64,000 bases of DNA, from contig NZ_AP018694.1 in the NCBI RefSeq assembly GCF_009689585.1, positions 4,083,501-4,147,500 on the forward strand, read 5' to 3'. Below the pieces are notes generated by a model. That model did no database searches, was not told the origin of the DNA, and worked only from the letters and a program-made list of their open reading frames with translations. Shown here piece after piece: positions 1 to 9,696 of the stretch. Each line of letters begins with the position of its first letter. The stretch's first letter is position 1. The DNA comes from Aquipluma nitroreducens (GTDB taxonomy: Bacteria > Bacteroidota > Bacteroidia > Bacteroidales > Prolixibacteraceae). Both the position numbers and the translations under genes were made by a program.

Positions 1-72
1 GAGAGGGAGCGAAAAACGCTTCGATTATCTGTAATTCAAGTAATTAAGTAACAATATTATTCAACGCATTTC

Positions 73-112
73 TTAAGTCCCCTCTTTCGGAGGGGATTTA
101 GGGGAGGCTGAA
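73..112. repeat. CCCC/GGGG palindromic repeat, intergenic copy
   Basis: A GTCCCCTC-TTTC-GGAGGGGA hairpin is followed by TTTAGGGGAGGC. Closely related elements occur at 24832-24870 and 25555-25593, both inside a coding sequence. The outer ends (TTAAGTC and GGCTGAA) are imperfect inverted arms. It lies just upstream of the isochorismatase-like gene. The rest of 1-123 shows no coding signal. Confidence 0.75.
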
Positions 113-123
113 ACTTTTTATTT

Positions 124-666
124 ATGCGGATTTTAAGAGAAAACACCATTGGATTGGTGATTGATATTCAGGAACGATTGGTTCCGGTGATGGAAGAAAG
201 CGAACAGTTAGTTGAAAATTGCAGCAAACTAATACAAGGGTTACAAATTCTGGGTTTGCCGCTATTGGTAACTCAACAATATACCAAAGGATTGGGCGAA
301 ACCATTGACGAAATTAAATCGCTGTTTACAGACTTTCAGTACATTGAAAAGAAAGATTTTAGTTGTTTGGATGAACCTGTTTTTGCTGAAAAACTTGCCC
401 TTTCAGGAGCAAAAAATGTAATCATCTGCGGAATCGAATCGCATGTTTGTGTGTTGCAAACGGCTCTCGATTTGAAAGCTTCTGGATATCATCCAGTGGT
501 GGTTTTCGATTGCGTTTCGTCGCGCTCGTTTGATAATGTTGATTTGGCTGCCGAACGTTTTCGTTACGAAGGAATCATGATGACTTCTATGGAATCGATT
601 CTTTTTGAATTAACACGTAGCGCCGGAGCTCCCGGATTTAAAGAGATTTCGAAATTGGTGAAATAA
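124..666 (+). CDS. Isochorismatase-family cysteine hydrolase
   Basis: A 180-residue single-domain protein of the isochorismatase-like (cysteine hydrolase) fold. The triad expected for the family is visible: Asp14 in the LVIDIQ strand, a Lys at 76 or 77 in EKKDFS, and nucleophile Cys109 in ESHVC. Family members hydrolyse amides or vinyl ethers (nicotinamidase, isochorismatase, YcaC-like). The short length and lack of a signal peptide suggest a cytoplasmic YcaC-type hydrolase. The substrate cannot be told from sequence. It is alone on the plus strand and convergent with the esterase at 718-3294, with a perfect palindrome at 682-709 between them. Confidence 0.85.
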   Translation: MRILRENTIGLVIDIQERLVPVMEESEQLVENCSKLIQGLQILGLPLLVTQQYTKGLGETIDEIKSLFTDFQYIEKKDFSCLDEPVFAEKLALSGAKNVIICGIESHVCVLQTALDLKASGYHPVVVFDCVSSRSFDNVDLAAERFRYEGIMMTSMESILFELTRSAGAPGFKEISKLVK

Positions 667-681
667 ATATTTAGGTTGGTG

Positions 682-709
682 GTAGAGACGTTGCATGCAA
701 CGTCTCTAC
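682..709. repeat. 28-bp perfect palindrome, GTAGAGACG family
   Basis: A perfect 28-bp dyad begins GTAGAGACGTTGCA and continues with its exact reverse complement. It lies between two convergent stop codons (666 and 718), so it could work as a bidirectional terminator. A second 28-bp member with the same 9-bp ends sits at 61732-61759. Confidence 0.85.
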
Positions 710-717
710 GATACCAT

Positions 718-3294
718 TTATTTGTTCACATAAAAATACCTGATCCTGCAAGCTGTTCCTTTGCTTTGAATGTTCTTTTCAGGCAAAACGCTGATTTCCA
801 GCCGATGACTTCCCTCCTTTAATCCATATCCCATGGTGTAAAACCAGGGCAGGTGTAATTGCGAACTCCATTGGGTATATAAATCCTGTTTTTTCCAGTC
901 GCCTTTATCAATACGGAATTCAACCATACCAGCATCCAATCCTGAGGCCACGGCAATACCAACTGCATTTCCTTCAAAATCAAATTTTAATGTTTCACCC
1001 GGAGTTTCAGCAACCAACATCGAGACGTTGGTAAAATCGTCGCGTGTGCCGGTTTTGTCGGTGGGTGTCCAGTTGTGTATGGCTTGCCAACCTTTTACCA
1101 GTTTCGCATTTACTGCCGGAATCAAAATACCTTTGGTGTAACTTGCTTCGTTTAATTTCGCCGGAAGGGGATAGGCTGTTAGTTTATCATCATCGGCCAC
1201 AAAACCACTCCAGCATGTTTCCAGAAACGTTTTCATCGACTGGTAATAAATGTGTTGCCCGAAGGGAGATGGATGTAAATTTTTAAAATCGTTCTCCCAC
1301 GTAAATTCGCCGTTGTCGATGCGTTCTGTCACTTCTTTGGCCAGATTGATGGTTGAGATGCCATAATGTGCAGCAACTTTTTCATGGTTCTGAATTTCAG
1401 GAGGGGTGATTCCTTTGCGGTATTCGGCCATTTTATCCGGATCAACAAAGTGCATGATCACAATGTCCATTGCCGGGTTCGATTCGCGGGCATGGCGGAC
1501 AATGCCTTCCATTCCCAGAATCTGCGTTTCAGGCCCAAACCCATTTACACGGTCGTTCACCGCAGCTTCTTCAAACAATAAATCAACTTTTCCGTTTTTC
1601 AGCACATCGCGTTCAAAACGAAACGCCCCCGGCGTACTTCCGAAGGATGGAATTCCGGCTGCAATAAAGTCGAATTTGGTGTCGGGAAAGTGTTTTTGCA
1701 GATAGACACAAATGCTATCGCGCCAACCATTCATGGCAGTAATTGAGCCACCAAGAAATGCAACCCGCCCTTTCTTTTCGCGCTCGAATATCATTTGTGC
1801 ATTGTGTAATTTGCTGCGCATCGTGTGGTAATTTCGGCTGTCGAGTTTGGGGTTTATTTCCGGATAACTGTTCCGAATAAAATCGGCGCTACATTTCACA
1901 TCGTCAATCGGGAAATGGTGCCACTGAAGGGATTGTTTGCCCAGTGTATTGGGATAAATCATGGCCGGGCCGCCTAAACGGATGTATTTATTAGCCAGAA
2001 TATAAGTATTTTCATCAGGAGGAACAATGCTGTCGTGCAATCCAATTTGAAAGAGCAACGGAACTTTGGCTGCTGCTAGGTTTTCGAGGTTTTCGATGGG
2101 GTTGTCTTTATAATTGAGCGCTTCCTGTTCGGTTTTGAAATTGTAGGCTTTTATTAACAATTTCCAGGATTCAGCATCGCCTTTGCCAGCACCTTTTCCG
2201 CCCGGCCAGCTTTTAAAATCGCAAACCGGCGCTTCAGCATAAATACAGGCAATTCTTTCAGGATATTTCTTCGCAAAATTGAAAACATACAATCCGCCCC
2301 GGCTCACACCTTCCAAGGCTACTTTTTTATTCAGACCGTATTGAGTTATCAGGTAATTATAGAAATTGTTCCAGATTTCAACACAACCTGGCGATCCCAG
2401 AAGTTCGTCGGTATCAATATAAACCACATGGAACCCTTTACGAATGAGGATGCTGTCCATTTGGTAGTGCCAGTCGGGGAAGCGGGCGCGCCAAACCCAT
2501 GGTTTTCCTGTAGCAGCTTTGTCCGGAATCACGATGCGGGCATTCCTCCGGTCGATCTGGAAATCGTATTTTGTGAATCCATGCCAATCGATAGGTTTAC
2601 CGGGATATTGCGCCTGAACCAGAATTCCCTCATTTCCGGTTAATGCCTTATAAATTGTTTTGGCCATCAATCCGGCACCTTCAGCATTTGGATGAATCTG
2701 ATCGGGAAATAAATCTGATTTGGTGGAAAGAGCTGAATACAAGTCGATGACTGTGAGTTTTTCTTTTTTAGCAATTTTCTCGATAACCGGGATTACTTCA
2801 TGAACAATAATAGAATCGTTAATTCCCCAACGATTTCCATAGGCCGGAACTGGCTTGCACAGGTAAATGCGTGGATGTGATGGGAGATTTTTGAGTTCGG
2901 TAACCATGGCCAGATAATCGGTGTAAAATTCTGACGAGAATTTCCAGTTTTGAGGTTTCGAATCGTTTGTGCCCATTTTTATGACTACCACGTCGGGAAG
3001 AAAAGCTTTTGCCTGACTATAAGCTTCCTCTTTCCAATAGGGGTTGTCTCCTTTCTTTAATAAAGTACGGCCACCTACACCAAAATTGCGGACTTCCCAC
3101 TTTTCGCCTAACATCCGAGCCAGTTGCGATGGATACGAATCGCGCGGCCGGTCGGAAATTCCGGAGCCGTATGTGATGCTGTTGCCAATGCAGGCTACTT
3201 TAATTGGGGAAGCGTATTTACTTGGATCGACAGGTTGTGCAAAACCTATCGATATTAGAAACAGAAACATCAGGAATAACGAGGTTTGCTTCAT
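718..3294 (-). CDS. Secreted three-domain esterase: SGNH, alpha/beta hydrolase, SGNH
   Basis: An 858-residue protein with an N-terminal signal peptide (about 1-19). The first SGNH hydrolase domain (about 30-220) has GNSI with Ser39, GTND at 108-111 and DQIH with Asp198/His201. An alpha/beta-hydrolase domain (about 225-475) has the nucleophile elbow GVSRGG with Ser331 and late His residues near 459-460. A second SGNH domain (about 505-690) has GGSI with Ser517, an Asn in AAVND near 580 and LHPS with His674. The C-terminal 150 residues look like a beta-rich accessory domain. All three catalytic sites look intact. It is probably a periplasmic or secreted carbohydrate deacylase. It lies downstream of the susCD terminator and so probably has its own promoter. 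Confidence 0.85.
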   Translation of the reverse strand: MKQTSLFLMFLFLISIGFAQPVDPSKYASPIKVACIGNSITYGSGISDRPRDSYPSQLARMLGEKWEVRNFGVGGRTLLKKGDNPYWKEEAYSQAKAFLPDVVVIKMGTNDSKPQNWKFSSEFYTDYLAMVTELKNLPSHPRIYLCKPVPAYGNRWGINDSIIVHEVIPVIEKIAKKEKLTVIDLYSALSTKSDLFPDQIHPNAEGAGLMAKTIYKALTGNEGILVQAQYPGKPIDWHGFTKYDFQIDRRNARIVIPDKAATGKPWVWRARFPDWHYQMDSILIRKGFHVVYIDTDELLGSPGCVEIWNNFYNYLITQYGLNKKVALEGVSRGGLYVFNFAKKYPERIACIYAEAPVCDFKSWPGGKGAGKGDAESWKLLIKAYNFKTEQEALNYKDNPIENLENLAAAKVPLLFQIGLHDSIVPPDENTYILANKYIRLGGPAMIYPNTLGKQSLQWHHFPIDDVKCSADFIRNSYPEINPKLDSRNYHTMRSKLHNAQMIFEREKKGRVAFLGGSITAMNGWRDSICVYLQKHFPDTKFDFIAAGIPSFGSTPGAFRFERDVLKNGKVDLLFEEAAVNDRVNGFGPETQILGMEGIVRHARESNPAMDIVIMHFVDPDKMAEYRKGITPPEIQNHEKVAAHYGISTINLAKEVTERIDNGEFTWENDFKNLHPSPFGQHIYYQSMKTFLETCWSGFVADDDKLTAYPLPAKLNEASYTKGILIPAVNAKLVKGWQAIHNWTPTDKTGTRDDFTNVSMLVAETPGETLKFDFEGNAVGIAVASGLDAGMVEFRIDKGDWKKQDLYTQWSSQLHLPWFYTMGYGLKEGSHRLEISVLPEKNIQSKGTACRIRYFYVNK

Positions 3295-3398
3295 AGGGTA
3301 TTGGAATTAGTGGTTTGAAATTGATTGTAGCAAATGTAATAAAAATTGATTGCTGTGCTGAATTGTGCTGGTTGTGTTTTTAAGGCATTATTACAAAA

Positions 3399-3433
3399 AA
3401 GCCTATAGTTACCTGCTTGATAACTATAGGCTT
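3399..3433 (-). terminator. Terminator of the susCD transcript
   Basis: A 13-bp perfect stem (AAGCCTATAGTTA and its complement) with a 9-nt loop. Read on the minus strand it is followed by a run of six T residues, a classical intrinsic terminator. It is 79 bases after the SusD stop and separates the SusCD unit from the esterase gene. A possible 63-codon ORF across 3291-3482 overlaps it and is not believed. Confidence 0.85.
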
Positions 3434-3511
3434 CCAACAAAATAATTTTCATGATGAAAACAACCTTGAGGTAGTTTTGCATTATAGGTTGTTTCCTATA
3501 TTCATTATTTA

Positions 3512-5257
3512 TTAATACCCCGGGTTTTGCTCAATCAACTGGTTACTTGCCATTGCCTGTTCGGGTATTGGGAAACGGTTTTGAAATGCTTTGCTTTCTC
3601 CATCGGCAGGGTGATCCCACCACGATTGAGTGGTGTATTTATTCCAGCGAACTAAATCGGTGCGACGGCGACCTTCTCCAATAAATTCAATCATCCATTC
3701 GTCCAGCATTCGCCATTCGTCGAGGTTGGCTGCTGTTACCGGATCAGGATCCGCGCTTGTAAAGTAACGTTTGCGTACATCGTTAATAAGTTTAGCAGCG
3801 CCAGCTTTGTCGTTTGCTCGAAGTTTGCATTCGGCAAGCATGTAGTATGCTTCGGCAATACGGAAAACAGGGATGTCAGGGTTTCCCCTTAAAGTTTGAT
3901 TGCTGGCCCATGGCGTAGGCGAAAACTTGGCCAGACGAACGCCTGAATTTTCTTCGCCCCAGCGTGCACCTTCTTTACCATGATCGGCTTCTGAACCTGG
4001 CATTGGAATTATACGGGCTATCTGGTCAACGATCAACAATGTATCGGTTGGCTTAAACTGACGGTTACCACCATGACAAACTTTTCCGTTAACCGGATTT
4101 ACCATTTTACCGAAATAGAACATCCCACGGAACTTGCCATTGCCCTCGTATGCAGCTAATTGCTTGCGCACATCCTGATCATTGAATTTGGCAAAGGGGC
4201 TACCCAAACGATAGGTTTGTCCTTCGCGGGCATTTGCGCTGCCGGTCAAGTATGATTTGCCATTTTTATCAAGCGAAGGAACAAGGCAGTAACCATTGTT
4301 GCGGCTGCCTATGGTTCCGTTGTCCCAGTATTCACCCATGCCGTAGTGATTTGAATTTGGTCCTACACTGCGTTCGCTGACAGCATACTGGCTTGGAACC
4401 GACCAAATGATTTCAGAAGATCGGTCGTTGTTGAAACCAAAAATATTTGTCCAGTCGGCATCAAGTTTATAAGTGCCATATTTTCCGTCGATAATGTCCT
4501 GACAGATAGCGGCACATTCACTGTACATATCTTTCTTGATGTACGACTGCGCGTTAAAGTAAAGCCGTGCCTGTAACATGGCGGCGGCAGCCTGGTTGAT
4601 GGATCCGGTTTCCTGTGCTCCAAGGGTTGTTTTCTTTGGTAGCTTCGGTATTGCCTCGGTAAGCAACTTGTCAATAAAGTTGAATGTTTCAACATCAGTA
4701 GCGCGTGGTTGAATTTCACCCTGAGTGGATGTATAAAGCGGTACGCCACCGAACATATCAAGTCCAAACCAGTAAAAGAAGGCCGATAATGTTTGAAGCT
4801 GCATCAATACAGCATCGCGGCTGCCTTCGGGGAAGCCCAGTTTGTTGAAATCGACATACTGGTCGATGTCATCCTTTGCGCTCCATGCCTGTGCTACGCC
4901 CATCGAAAAGGCGCGCCATGCGTCGTAAACGCCGGGAGTTGTAGGCGTGAAATCGTGATTGTAGCCCCGCAGATAAGCGCCGCCATCGTACCAGTCGTTG
5001 TAACGCGAGGGAACCAGCATCTCATCGGTTGTGAATTCCTGAAGGCGAATAAAGTTAGAATGAGCCTGAGCATCGGCCATACACCAAGCCCAATGAGTAA
5101 AGGCGCGGCCTTCACGCTGATATACTTTCTGTTGAGTGTCGAAAAATAGTTCGGGTACCGATTGTGAGTAGTACTCCGGTTCAACCGAACACGACTGGAA
5201 AGATACGGATAACGTGATAACAGTTACAGTGGCTGTTATAAACTTATATATTTTCAT
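3512..5257 (-). CDS. SusD/RagB-family outer-membrane glycan-binding lipoprotein
   Basis: A 581-residue lipoprotein. The signal peptide ends in the lipobox FQSC, so Cys23 would be lipidated after export. The body has SusD-type features: TPR-like helical segments at the N-terminal half (AQAWSAKDDIDQY and following), a C-terminal RagB/SusD block with the FRIAEAYYMLAECKLR motif, and the typical ending RFPIPEQAMASNQLIEQNPGY. In SusCD complexes this protein caps the SusC barrel and binds oligosaccharide at the cell surface. It follows susC by 26 bases in the same direction, so the two are surely cotranscribed. The glycan is unknown. The esterase gene next door suggests an acylated polysaccharide. 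Confidence 0.95.
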   Translation of the reverse strand: MKIYKFITATVTVITLSVSFQSCSVEPEYYSQSVPELFFDTQQKVYQREGRAFTHWAWCMADAQAHSNFIRLQEFTTDEMLVPSRYNDWYDGGAYLRGYNHDFTPTTPGVYDAWRAFSMGVAQAWSAKDDIDQYVDFNKLGFPEGSRDAVLMQLQTLSAFFYWFGLDMFGGVPLYTSTQGEIQPRATDVETFNFIDKLLTEAIPKLPKKTTLGAQETGSINQAAAAMLQARLYFNAQSYIKKDMYSECAAICQDIIDGKYGTYKLDADWTNIFGFNNDRSSEIIWSVPSQYAVSERSVGPNSNHYGMGEYWDNGTIGSRNNGYCLVPSLDKNGKSYLTGSANAREGQTYRLGSPFAKFNDQDVRKQLAAYEGNGKFRGMFYFGKMVNPVNGKVCHGGNRQFKPTDTLLIVDQIARIIPMPGSEADHGKEGARWGEENSGVRLAKFSPTPWASNQTLRGNPDIPVFRIAEAYYMLAECKLRANDKAGAAKLINDVRKRYFTSADPDPVTAANLDEWRMLDEWMIEFIGEGRRRTDLVRWNKYTTQSWWDHPADGESKAFQNRFPIPEQAMASNQLIEQNPGY

Positions 5258-5283
5258 ATTCGTACTTTTTAATTGATTTAGGA

Positions 5284-8200
5284 TTAGAAATTAAACTGAG
5301 CACCGAACGTAAAAGTACGGGTCTGAGGATATATATCGCCTTTTTTCTCGATACCAGCATCCCAGCCAGTAATGTCTATTTCAGGGTTCAGCCCCGGATA
5401 CTTGGTGAAAGTATAGAGGTTGTTACCGGTAAAATAAAACCTGATATTTTCCATGAGGTTTGTATATTTCTTCATTGGCAACGTATATCCCAGCGAGAGG
5501 TTCTGAATTTTGAGGAAAGTGGCATCGTAAAGGAAATAGTCGCTGGGTGAAGGGCGTCCGGTGATATGTCCGTTTTTGTTAATGGCATCGTAGAGCATGT
5601 TGCCCTGAACCACGTTTCTCAATCCATATTCCAGTTCAATGGCATTATAAATGTCGTAATCAATCCAACTGGTGAGAGTCATGTTGAAATCCCATTTTTT
5701 ATAACTGAGGTTGTGCGACCAGCCTGCAATAAGTGTAGGAATATAACTTTTCTGATAAACGCGGTCATCTACCGATCCTTCATCCGAGAAAATCACATTG
5801 TTGTCTTTATTGTATATCTGGAATCTTCCTTCGCTTACACCGGCATAGCGGTACATAAAGTAGCTTCCTACTTCCACATTTTCCTGAATACGGTGGGCAT
5901 ATTCAACCCAGTTGTTTACAGAGGCGCCGTTGATATAGGTTTGGTCACCCCAAAGCGAACCGATGAAGGTTTTATTGTGGCTCAGGTTCAACGATGTGCT
6001 GTAGTGCCAGTTCCCTGAACGTACAACGTCGCCGCCAATTTCAAATTCCCATCCCTTGTTTTCCATTGTACCGATGTTTTTGTACATGCTCGATTGGGTG
6101 TTTGGTGGTTGCGGAACTTCCACGCTATAAATCAGCCCTTTGATGGCGCGGCGGTACAAGTCGAACTTACCGTACACACGGTTTTTGAACAGCGAGTAGT
6201 CCAGACCAACGTTCCATTCGTGTTTTTCTTCCCATCCAAGTTCTTTATTGAGGTTTGTGGTGGCACCATAACTCATTGCCCAGGTTCCATCGGGCAGTAA
6301 CCAACGGGTATCCGAGCCATATTTTCTGGCGGCATAGTCGGCCGAGAAACCTTCGTTACCAGTTACACCATAAGCAACACGCAGCTTGAGATCGTTCACC
6401 CAGCTAACGTATTTCAGGAAATTTTCGTTTGAGATGCGCCATCCGGCTGATGCAGCCCAGAAGTTACCCCAACGGTTATTCACTGCAAATTTGCTTGAAC
6501 CTTCGCGTCGAACCGAAGCGGTGGCCATGTAGGTATCTTTATATGAATAGCTGGCGCGGGCAAAATAGGCCATCAGTTTTTGCGTGATTCCTTTGCTTGA
6601 ACTCATACTGGCAAGGCCTTCTGTTAACCGGGTTCCTTCACCAAGGTTCCAGTATTTGACCAGGTCGTTCGTGAAATTACCGTTGGCAGCCGAAAAACCA
6701 TCGCTGTTCTGTTCGAAATAGCTATATCCTGCAACGACATTAAGAGAATGATCACCAAATTCGTTAACGTATGACAAATATCCGTCGGTATTTAGCAGTT
6801 CAGTCTTGCTGAAATCCATTTGTGCCCAACCTTTACGTCCAGCTTTTATTTCTTCGCGTGAGAACATAGAGCGGTAGAAATGACGTTCCCACTGGCGGTT
6901 TTCGTAAGCACCAGATTGACGATACGACAATCCTTTGATCGGCTTGATATTCACTTTAAGTTCGACATCGGGGCGGAACCATTTGTCCATACCTTCATCA
7001 GTAGTGAGCGCTGCTTCAGCAATGTTGTTCATTTCTGTTCCGTCGCCTTGTGTTATCACATTCCAGCCAGTAGTGCTGGTTGGGTCGTAAACTGGCTGAG
7101 TTGGATTGGCGCGCATAACACCTTCGATAGATGGTTTGTTTTGGTTCCGCAATGCCTGGCGGTAGCTAAGGTGGCTGCTAATATCCAACCATCCATCGAG
7201 TACCTTAAAGTCGCCGTTGATACGTCCTGAATAGTCTTTCCGGGTATCGCCGCGCAGCACGCCGCGATTGTCGTCATACATCACGGTAGCATACATACGT
7301 GCAGCTTCAGAGCCGCCCTGCAAAGTGAACACGTGGCGGTTCGATGTGGGGTTGTCGCTCATCGCCTCGTCCCACCAATCGGTATTGTACCCGTCGTTGT
7401 TTTTTGCTGCGCCATAAGTGGCTACATAGTCGGCAGCACTAAGCATATCGGGTTTCCCGAACGATTTCTTGAATAATACTTCGCTGGTCAGGCTCATTTT
7501 CAATGCTCCTGATTTGGCTTGCTTGGTGGTGATAAGAATTACACCGCCAGTAGCTCTGGTACCATAAATTGCGCCTGCCGAGGCATCTTTCAGCACATCG
7601 ATCGACTGAATGTCTTCCTGTACAAGTGTACGGATATCGCCGCCAGGCATTCCGTCGATAACAATCAGAGGAGTGCGCGATGTATTGATTGACGCCATAC
7701 CACGTAACTGGAAAGTATTGCCCGAGTTGGGACTTGCATTTCCTGACATGACCAGACCACCAATTTTACCTTGTAGCGCTGTAGCAATCGATGAACCTCC
7801 AACACCGAGAGGTAAATCTTTGATTGCAAGTGACGAGATAGAACTCGTTACCTGTTTCTTTTCCATGCTGCCATATCCAATAGCCACGACCTCATCAATA
7901 CCAATTGCTTCCTCTACCATTGTTACATTAATCGTATTTTTGTCGGCAACAGCTATTTCCTGAGTTTTCATTCCAACAAAAGAAAAGGTCAAAATACCAT
8001 CAGAAGTTACTTTCGATAATGTAAATTTCCCATCCATATCGGTAATTACACCGCTCGTTGTGCCTTTTATAACCACAGAAACTCCGGGAAGTGGGGCGCC
8101 TGTAGTGTCGGTTACTTTACCTGAAACCGATTTTTGTTGCTGTGCCGATTCTGCGGAATTCTCGGCGTCGGTATATAAAACGTAATTGTTATTGAACGAA

Positions 8201-8532
8201 CGGTACTTTACATCGGTACCTTTGAAAAGCAGGTCCAATACTTCGGTAATACTTTTCGAATTACAATTGACGTCAATTTTACGCTCAACATTGATGTTGT
8301 TCGCATTGTACATGAAGCGAAACTCAGTTTGATCTTCGATCCGTTTTAGGATGTTATTAAGAGTTTCTTTTTCAGCTTTTAAACTGAGGCGCCCATTGTT
8401 TTGAGAAAACACACCAGCCGAAACCTGAAAAAACAGTACAAATAAAAGAAAGGTTGTAAGTTTCATAATTCTACACAATTGTTTTGTGCAGGGTATTCTC
8501 CTGCAACGGAAATTCCATCGTTTTTTTTTCAT
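5284..8532 (-). CDS. SusC/RagA-family TonB-dependent receptor with STN domain
   Basis: A 1082-residue outer-membrane transporter. The long N-terminus (basic start, then a hydrophobic signal MKLTTFLLFVLFF from residue 23) is followed by a secretin/TonB N-terminal (STN) domain at about 45-105, a carboxypeptidase-like beta-sandwich (VSGKVTDTTGAPLPGVSV) at about 137-215, the plug with VAIGYG and the SusC signature around LIVIDGMPGG, and a large barrel ending in aromatic Phe (FGAQFNF). The STN domain is the segment by which such receptors signal to FecR anti-sigma factors, matching the fecR and sigma genes immediately upstream. ATG at 8532 gives the usual long leader seen in this family. Met23 is the alternative start. 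Confidence 0.95.
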   Translation of the reverse strand: MKKKRWNFRCRRIPCTKQLCRIMKLTTFLLFVLFFQVSAGVFSQNNGRLSLKAEKETLNNILKRIEDQTEFRFMYNANNINVERKIDVNCNSKSITEVLDLLFKGTDVKYRSFNNNYVLYTDAENSAESAQQQKSVSGKVTDTTGAPLPGVSVVIKGTTSGVITDMDGKFTLSKVTSDGILTFSFVGMKTQEIAVADKNTINVTMVEEAIGIDEVVAIGYGSMEKKQVTSSISSLAIKDLPLGVGGSSIATALQGKIGGLVMSGNASPNSGNTFQLRGMASINTSRTPLIVIDGMPGGDIRTLVQEDIQSIDVLKDASAGAIYGTRATGGVILITTKQAKSGALKMSLTSEVLFKKSFGKPDMLSAADYVATYGAAKNNDGYNTDWWDEAMSDNPTSNRHVFTLQGGSEAARMYATVMYDDNRGVLRGDTRKDYSGRINGDFKVLDGWLDISSHLSYRQALRNQNKPSIEGVMRANPTQPVYDPTSTTGWNVITQGDGTEMNNIAEAALTTDEGMDKWFRPDVELKVNIKPIKGLSYRQSGAYENRQWERHFYRSMFSREEIKAGRKGWAQMDFSKTELLNTDGYLSYVNEFGDHSLNVVAGYSYFEQNSDGFSAANGNFTNDLVKYWNLGEGTRLTEGLASMSSSKGITQKLMAYFARASYSYKDTYMATASVRREGSSKFAVNNRWGNFWAASAGWRISNENFLKYVSWVNDLKLRVAYGVTGNEGFSADYAARKYGSDTRWLLPDGTWAMSYGATTNLNKELGWEEKHEWNVGLDYSLFKNRVYGKFDLYRRAIKGLIYSVEVPQPPNTQSSMYKNIGTMENKGWEFEIGGDVVRSGNWHYSTSLNLSHNKTFIGSLWGDQTYINGASVNNWVEYAHRIQENVEVGSYFMYRYAGVSEGRFQIYNKDNNVIFSDEGSVDDRVYQKSYIPTLIAGWSHNLSYKKWDFNMTLTSWIDYDIYNAIELEYGLRNVVQGNMLYDAINKNGHITGRPSPSDYFLYDATFLKIQNLSLGYTLPMKKYTNLMENIRFYFTGNNLYTFTKYPGLNPEIDITGWDAGIEKKGDIYPQTRTFTFGAQFNF

Positions 8533-8562
8533 AAATTTGAAGTGTTAATGTTTAAAATTAAT

Positions 8563-8611
8563 ACAGTCACCTTGTGACTGTTAGAAGGAAAGTCTGGTAC
8601 ACTTTCCTTCT
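8563..8611. promoter_or_regulatory. Two adjacent hairpins between fecR and susC
   Basis: An 11-bp stem (AGAAGGAAAGT, 8583-8593 with 8601-8611) and an 8-bp stem (ACAGTCAC, 8563-8570 with 8574-8581) fill the gap between the FecR stop and the susC start. Read on the minus strand the second hairpin is followed by ATTAATTTT, so it may partly terminate or attenuate transcription from fecR, leaving susC under its own sigma-dependent promoter. Confidence 0.5.
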
Positions 8612-8617
8612 TTTATT

Positions 8618-9604
8618 TTAGAAATTTATTTTCACTTGCTCGCCTTTTATCTCGTAGTTAAATTTTGAAGTTAATTGCATCATATTCAGTAGTTCACGAA
8701 GACTCTCTGTTTTAATTGTCATCGTAAACCGGTCATTGTTTTTCTGAGCGGAATCCAACGTGATGGTTACCCCGTACCAGCGTTCAATTCGTGGAACCAA
8801 CTCGGCAAATGAAATGTCGGCAAAACGGAGTTCATTGTTCTTCCAGAGGGAATACAGTTCAGGCGAAACATTCCTTACACTCATGTTATTTTCCCCGATG
8901 TTGTATTGGGCTTGTTGTCCCGGTTCCAGTTGGGCTGTTTGTTTGTTATTGGCTCCTTCAATATGCACTTCTCCCTCTTCCAGAGTTGTTTCAACAATAG
9001 ATTCTCCGGCAAAACTTCGTAAGTTAAATTTGGTGCCGGTAACAATCACTTTCATTCCCGAGGCGGTAATTACTTCAAAAGGGTGGCTGCGGTCTTTTTT
9101 AATTTCAAAGAAAGCCTCTCCGTCAAGGGTTATTTTACGAGGATTCAGAGCGTCGTATTTCAAAACGGTTTGCGAGTTAAGCCAAACATGGCTTCCATCG
9201 GCCAGCACTGCCTGTGATTTTTCTCCTTTCGATGCTTTTAGTTCTACAATAGCCGATTTTTGCAGGTCAGAAAAATAACCGCTTATCCATAAACTGCTAA
9301 TGCCCCCGGCTACAACAAGCAAAACTGATGCTGCTACTTTCCATAAAATATCGAGGTTAATAAGGTTTTTCCTTGTTCTTACTTTGGGTAGAATTGTGTT
9401 TAATTTTTCCCAGGCTTCATCAACATCAATGTCGGCCTTTAAGCTGCGGAGTTTACTTAAATGATGGGCCTGATGTAGCCGCTGGAATTCCGTGCGGTTA
9501 TCTTCAGAATCGGAGACCCACCGTAAAATAACCTCATTTTCTTCTTCTGAAGTCTCTTTGTCCAGAAAGCGAAACAACAAGGTATCGGTTATTGATTTTT
9601 CCAT
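8618..9604 (-). CDS. FecR-family anti-sigma factor
   Basis: A 328-residue inner-membrane protein. Residues 1-80 form the cytoplasmic sigma-binding part (LLFRFLDKETSEEENEVILRW). One membrane span lies at about 87-108. The periplasmic FecR domain is at about 120-215 (LKASKGEKSQAVLADGS). The C-terminal DUF4974-type domain at about 255-325 begins with the FADISFAELVPRIERWYGV block. It should hold the ECF sigma factor encoded 92 bases upstream and release it when the STN domain of SusC reports substrate. The gene order sigma, fecR, susC, susD is the standard cell-surface signalling layout. Confidence 0.95.
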   Translation of the reverse strand: MEKSITDTLLFRFLDKETSEEENEVILRWVSDSEDNRTEFQRLHQAHHLSKLRSLKADIDVDEAWEKLNTILPKVRTRKNLINLDILWKVAASVLLVVAGGISSLWISGYFSDLQKSAIVELKASKGEKSQAVLADGSHVWLNSQTVLKYDALNPRKITLDGEAFFEIKKDRSHPFEVITASGMKVIVTGTKFNLRSFAGESIVETTLEEGEVHIEGANNKQTAQLEPGQQAQYNIGENNMSVRNVSPELYSLWKNNELRFADISFAELVPRIERWYGVTITLDSAQKNNDRFTMTIKTESLRELLNMMQLTSKFNYEIKGEQVKINF

Positions 9605-9696
9605 TGTTTTGGATTTTCGTTAAGCTAATACAGGGAATTGAAGTTTTACCCTTACAAAAGGTTGAAAAAAATAATGTAGTTGGTGAAAATCTAATT

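Noticed and set aside
3291-3482. 63-codon minus-strand ORF between the esterase and susD
   Set aside because: It runs through the susCD terminator and has no family look.
8760-9278. 172-codon plus-strand ORF
   Set aside because: Lies wholly antisense to fecR, whose domains are clear.
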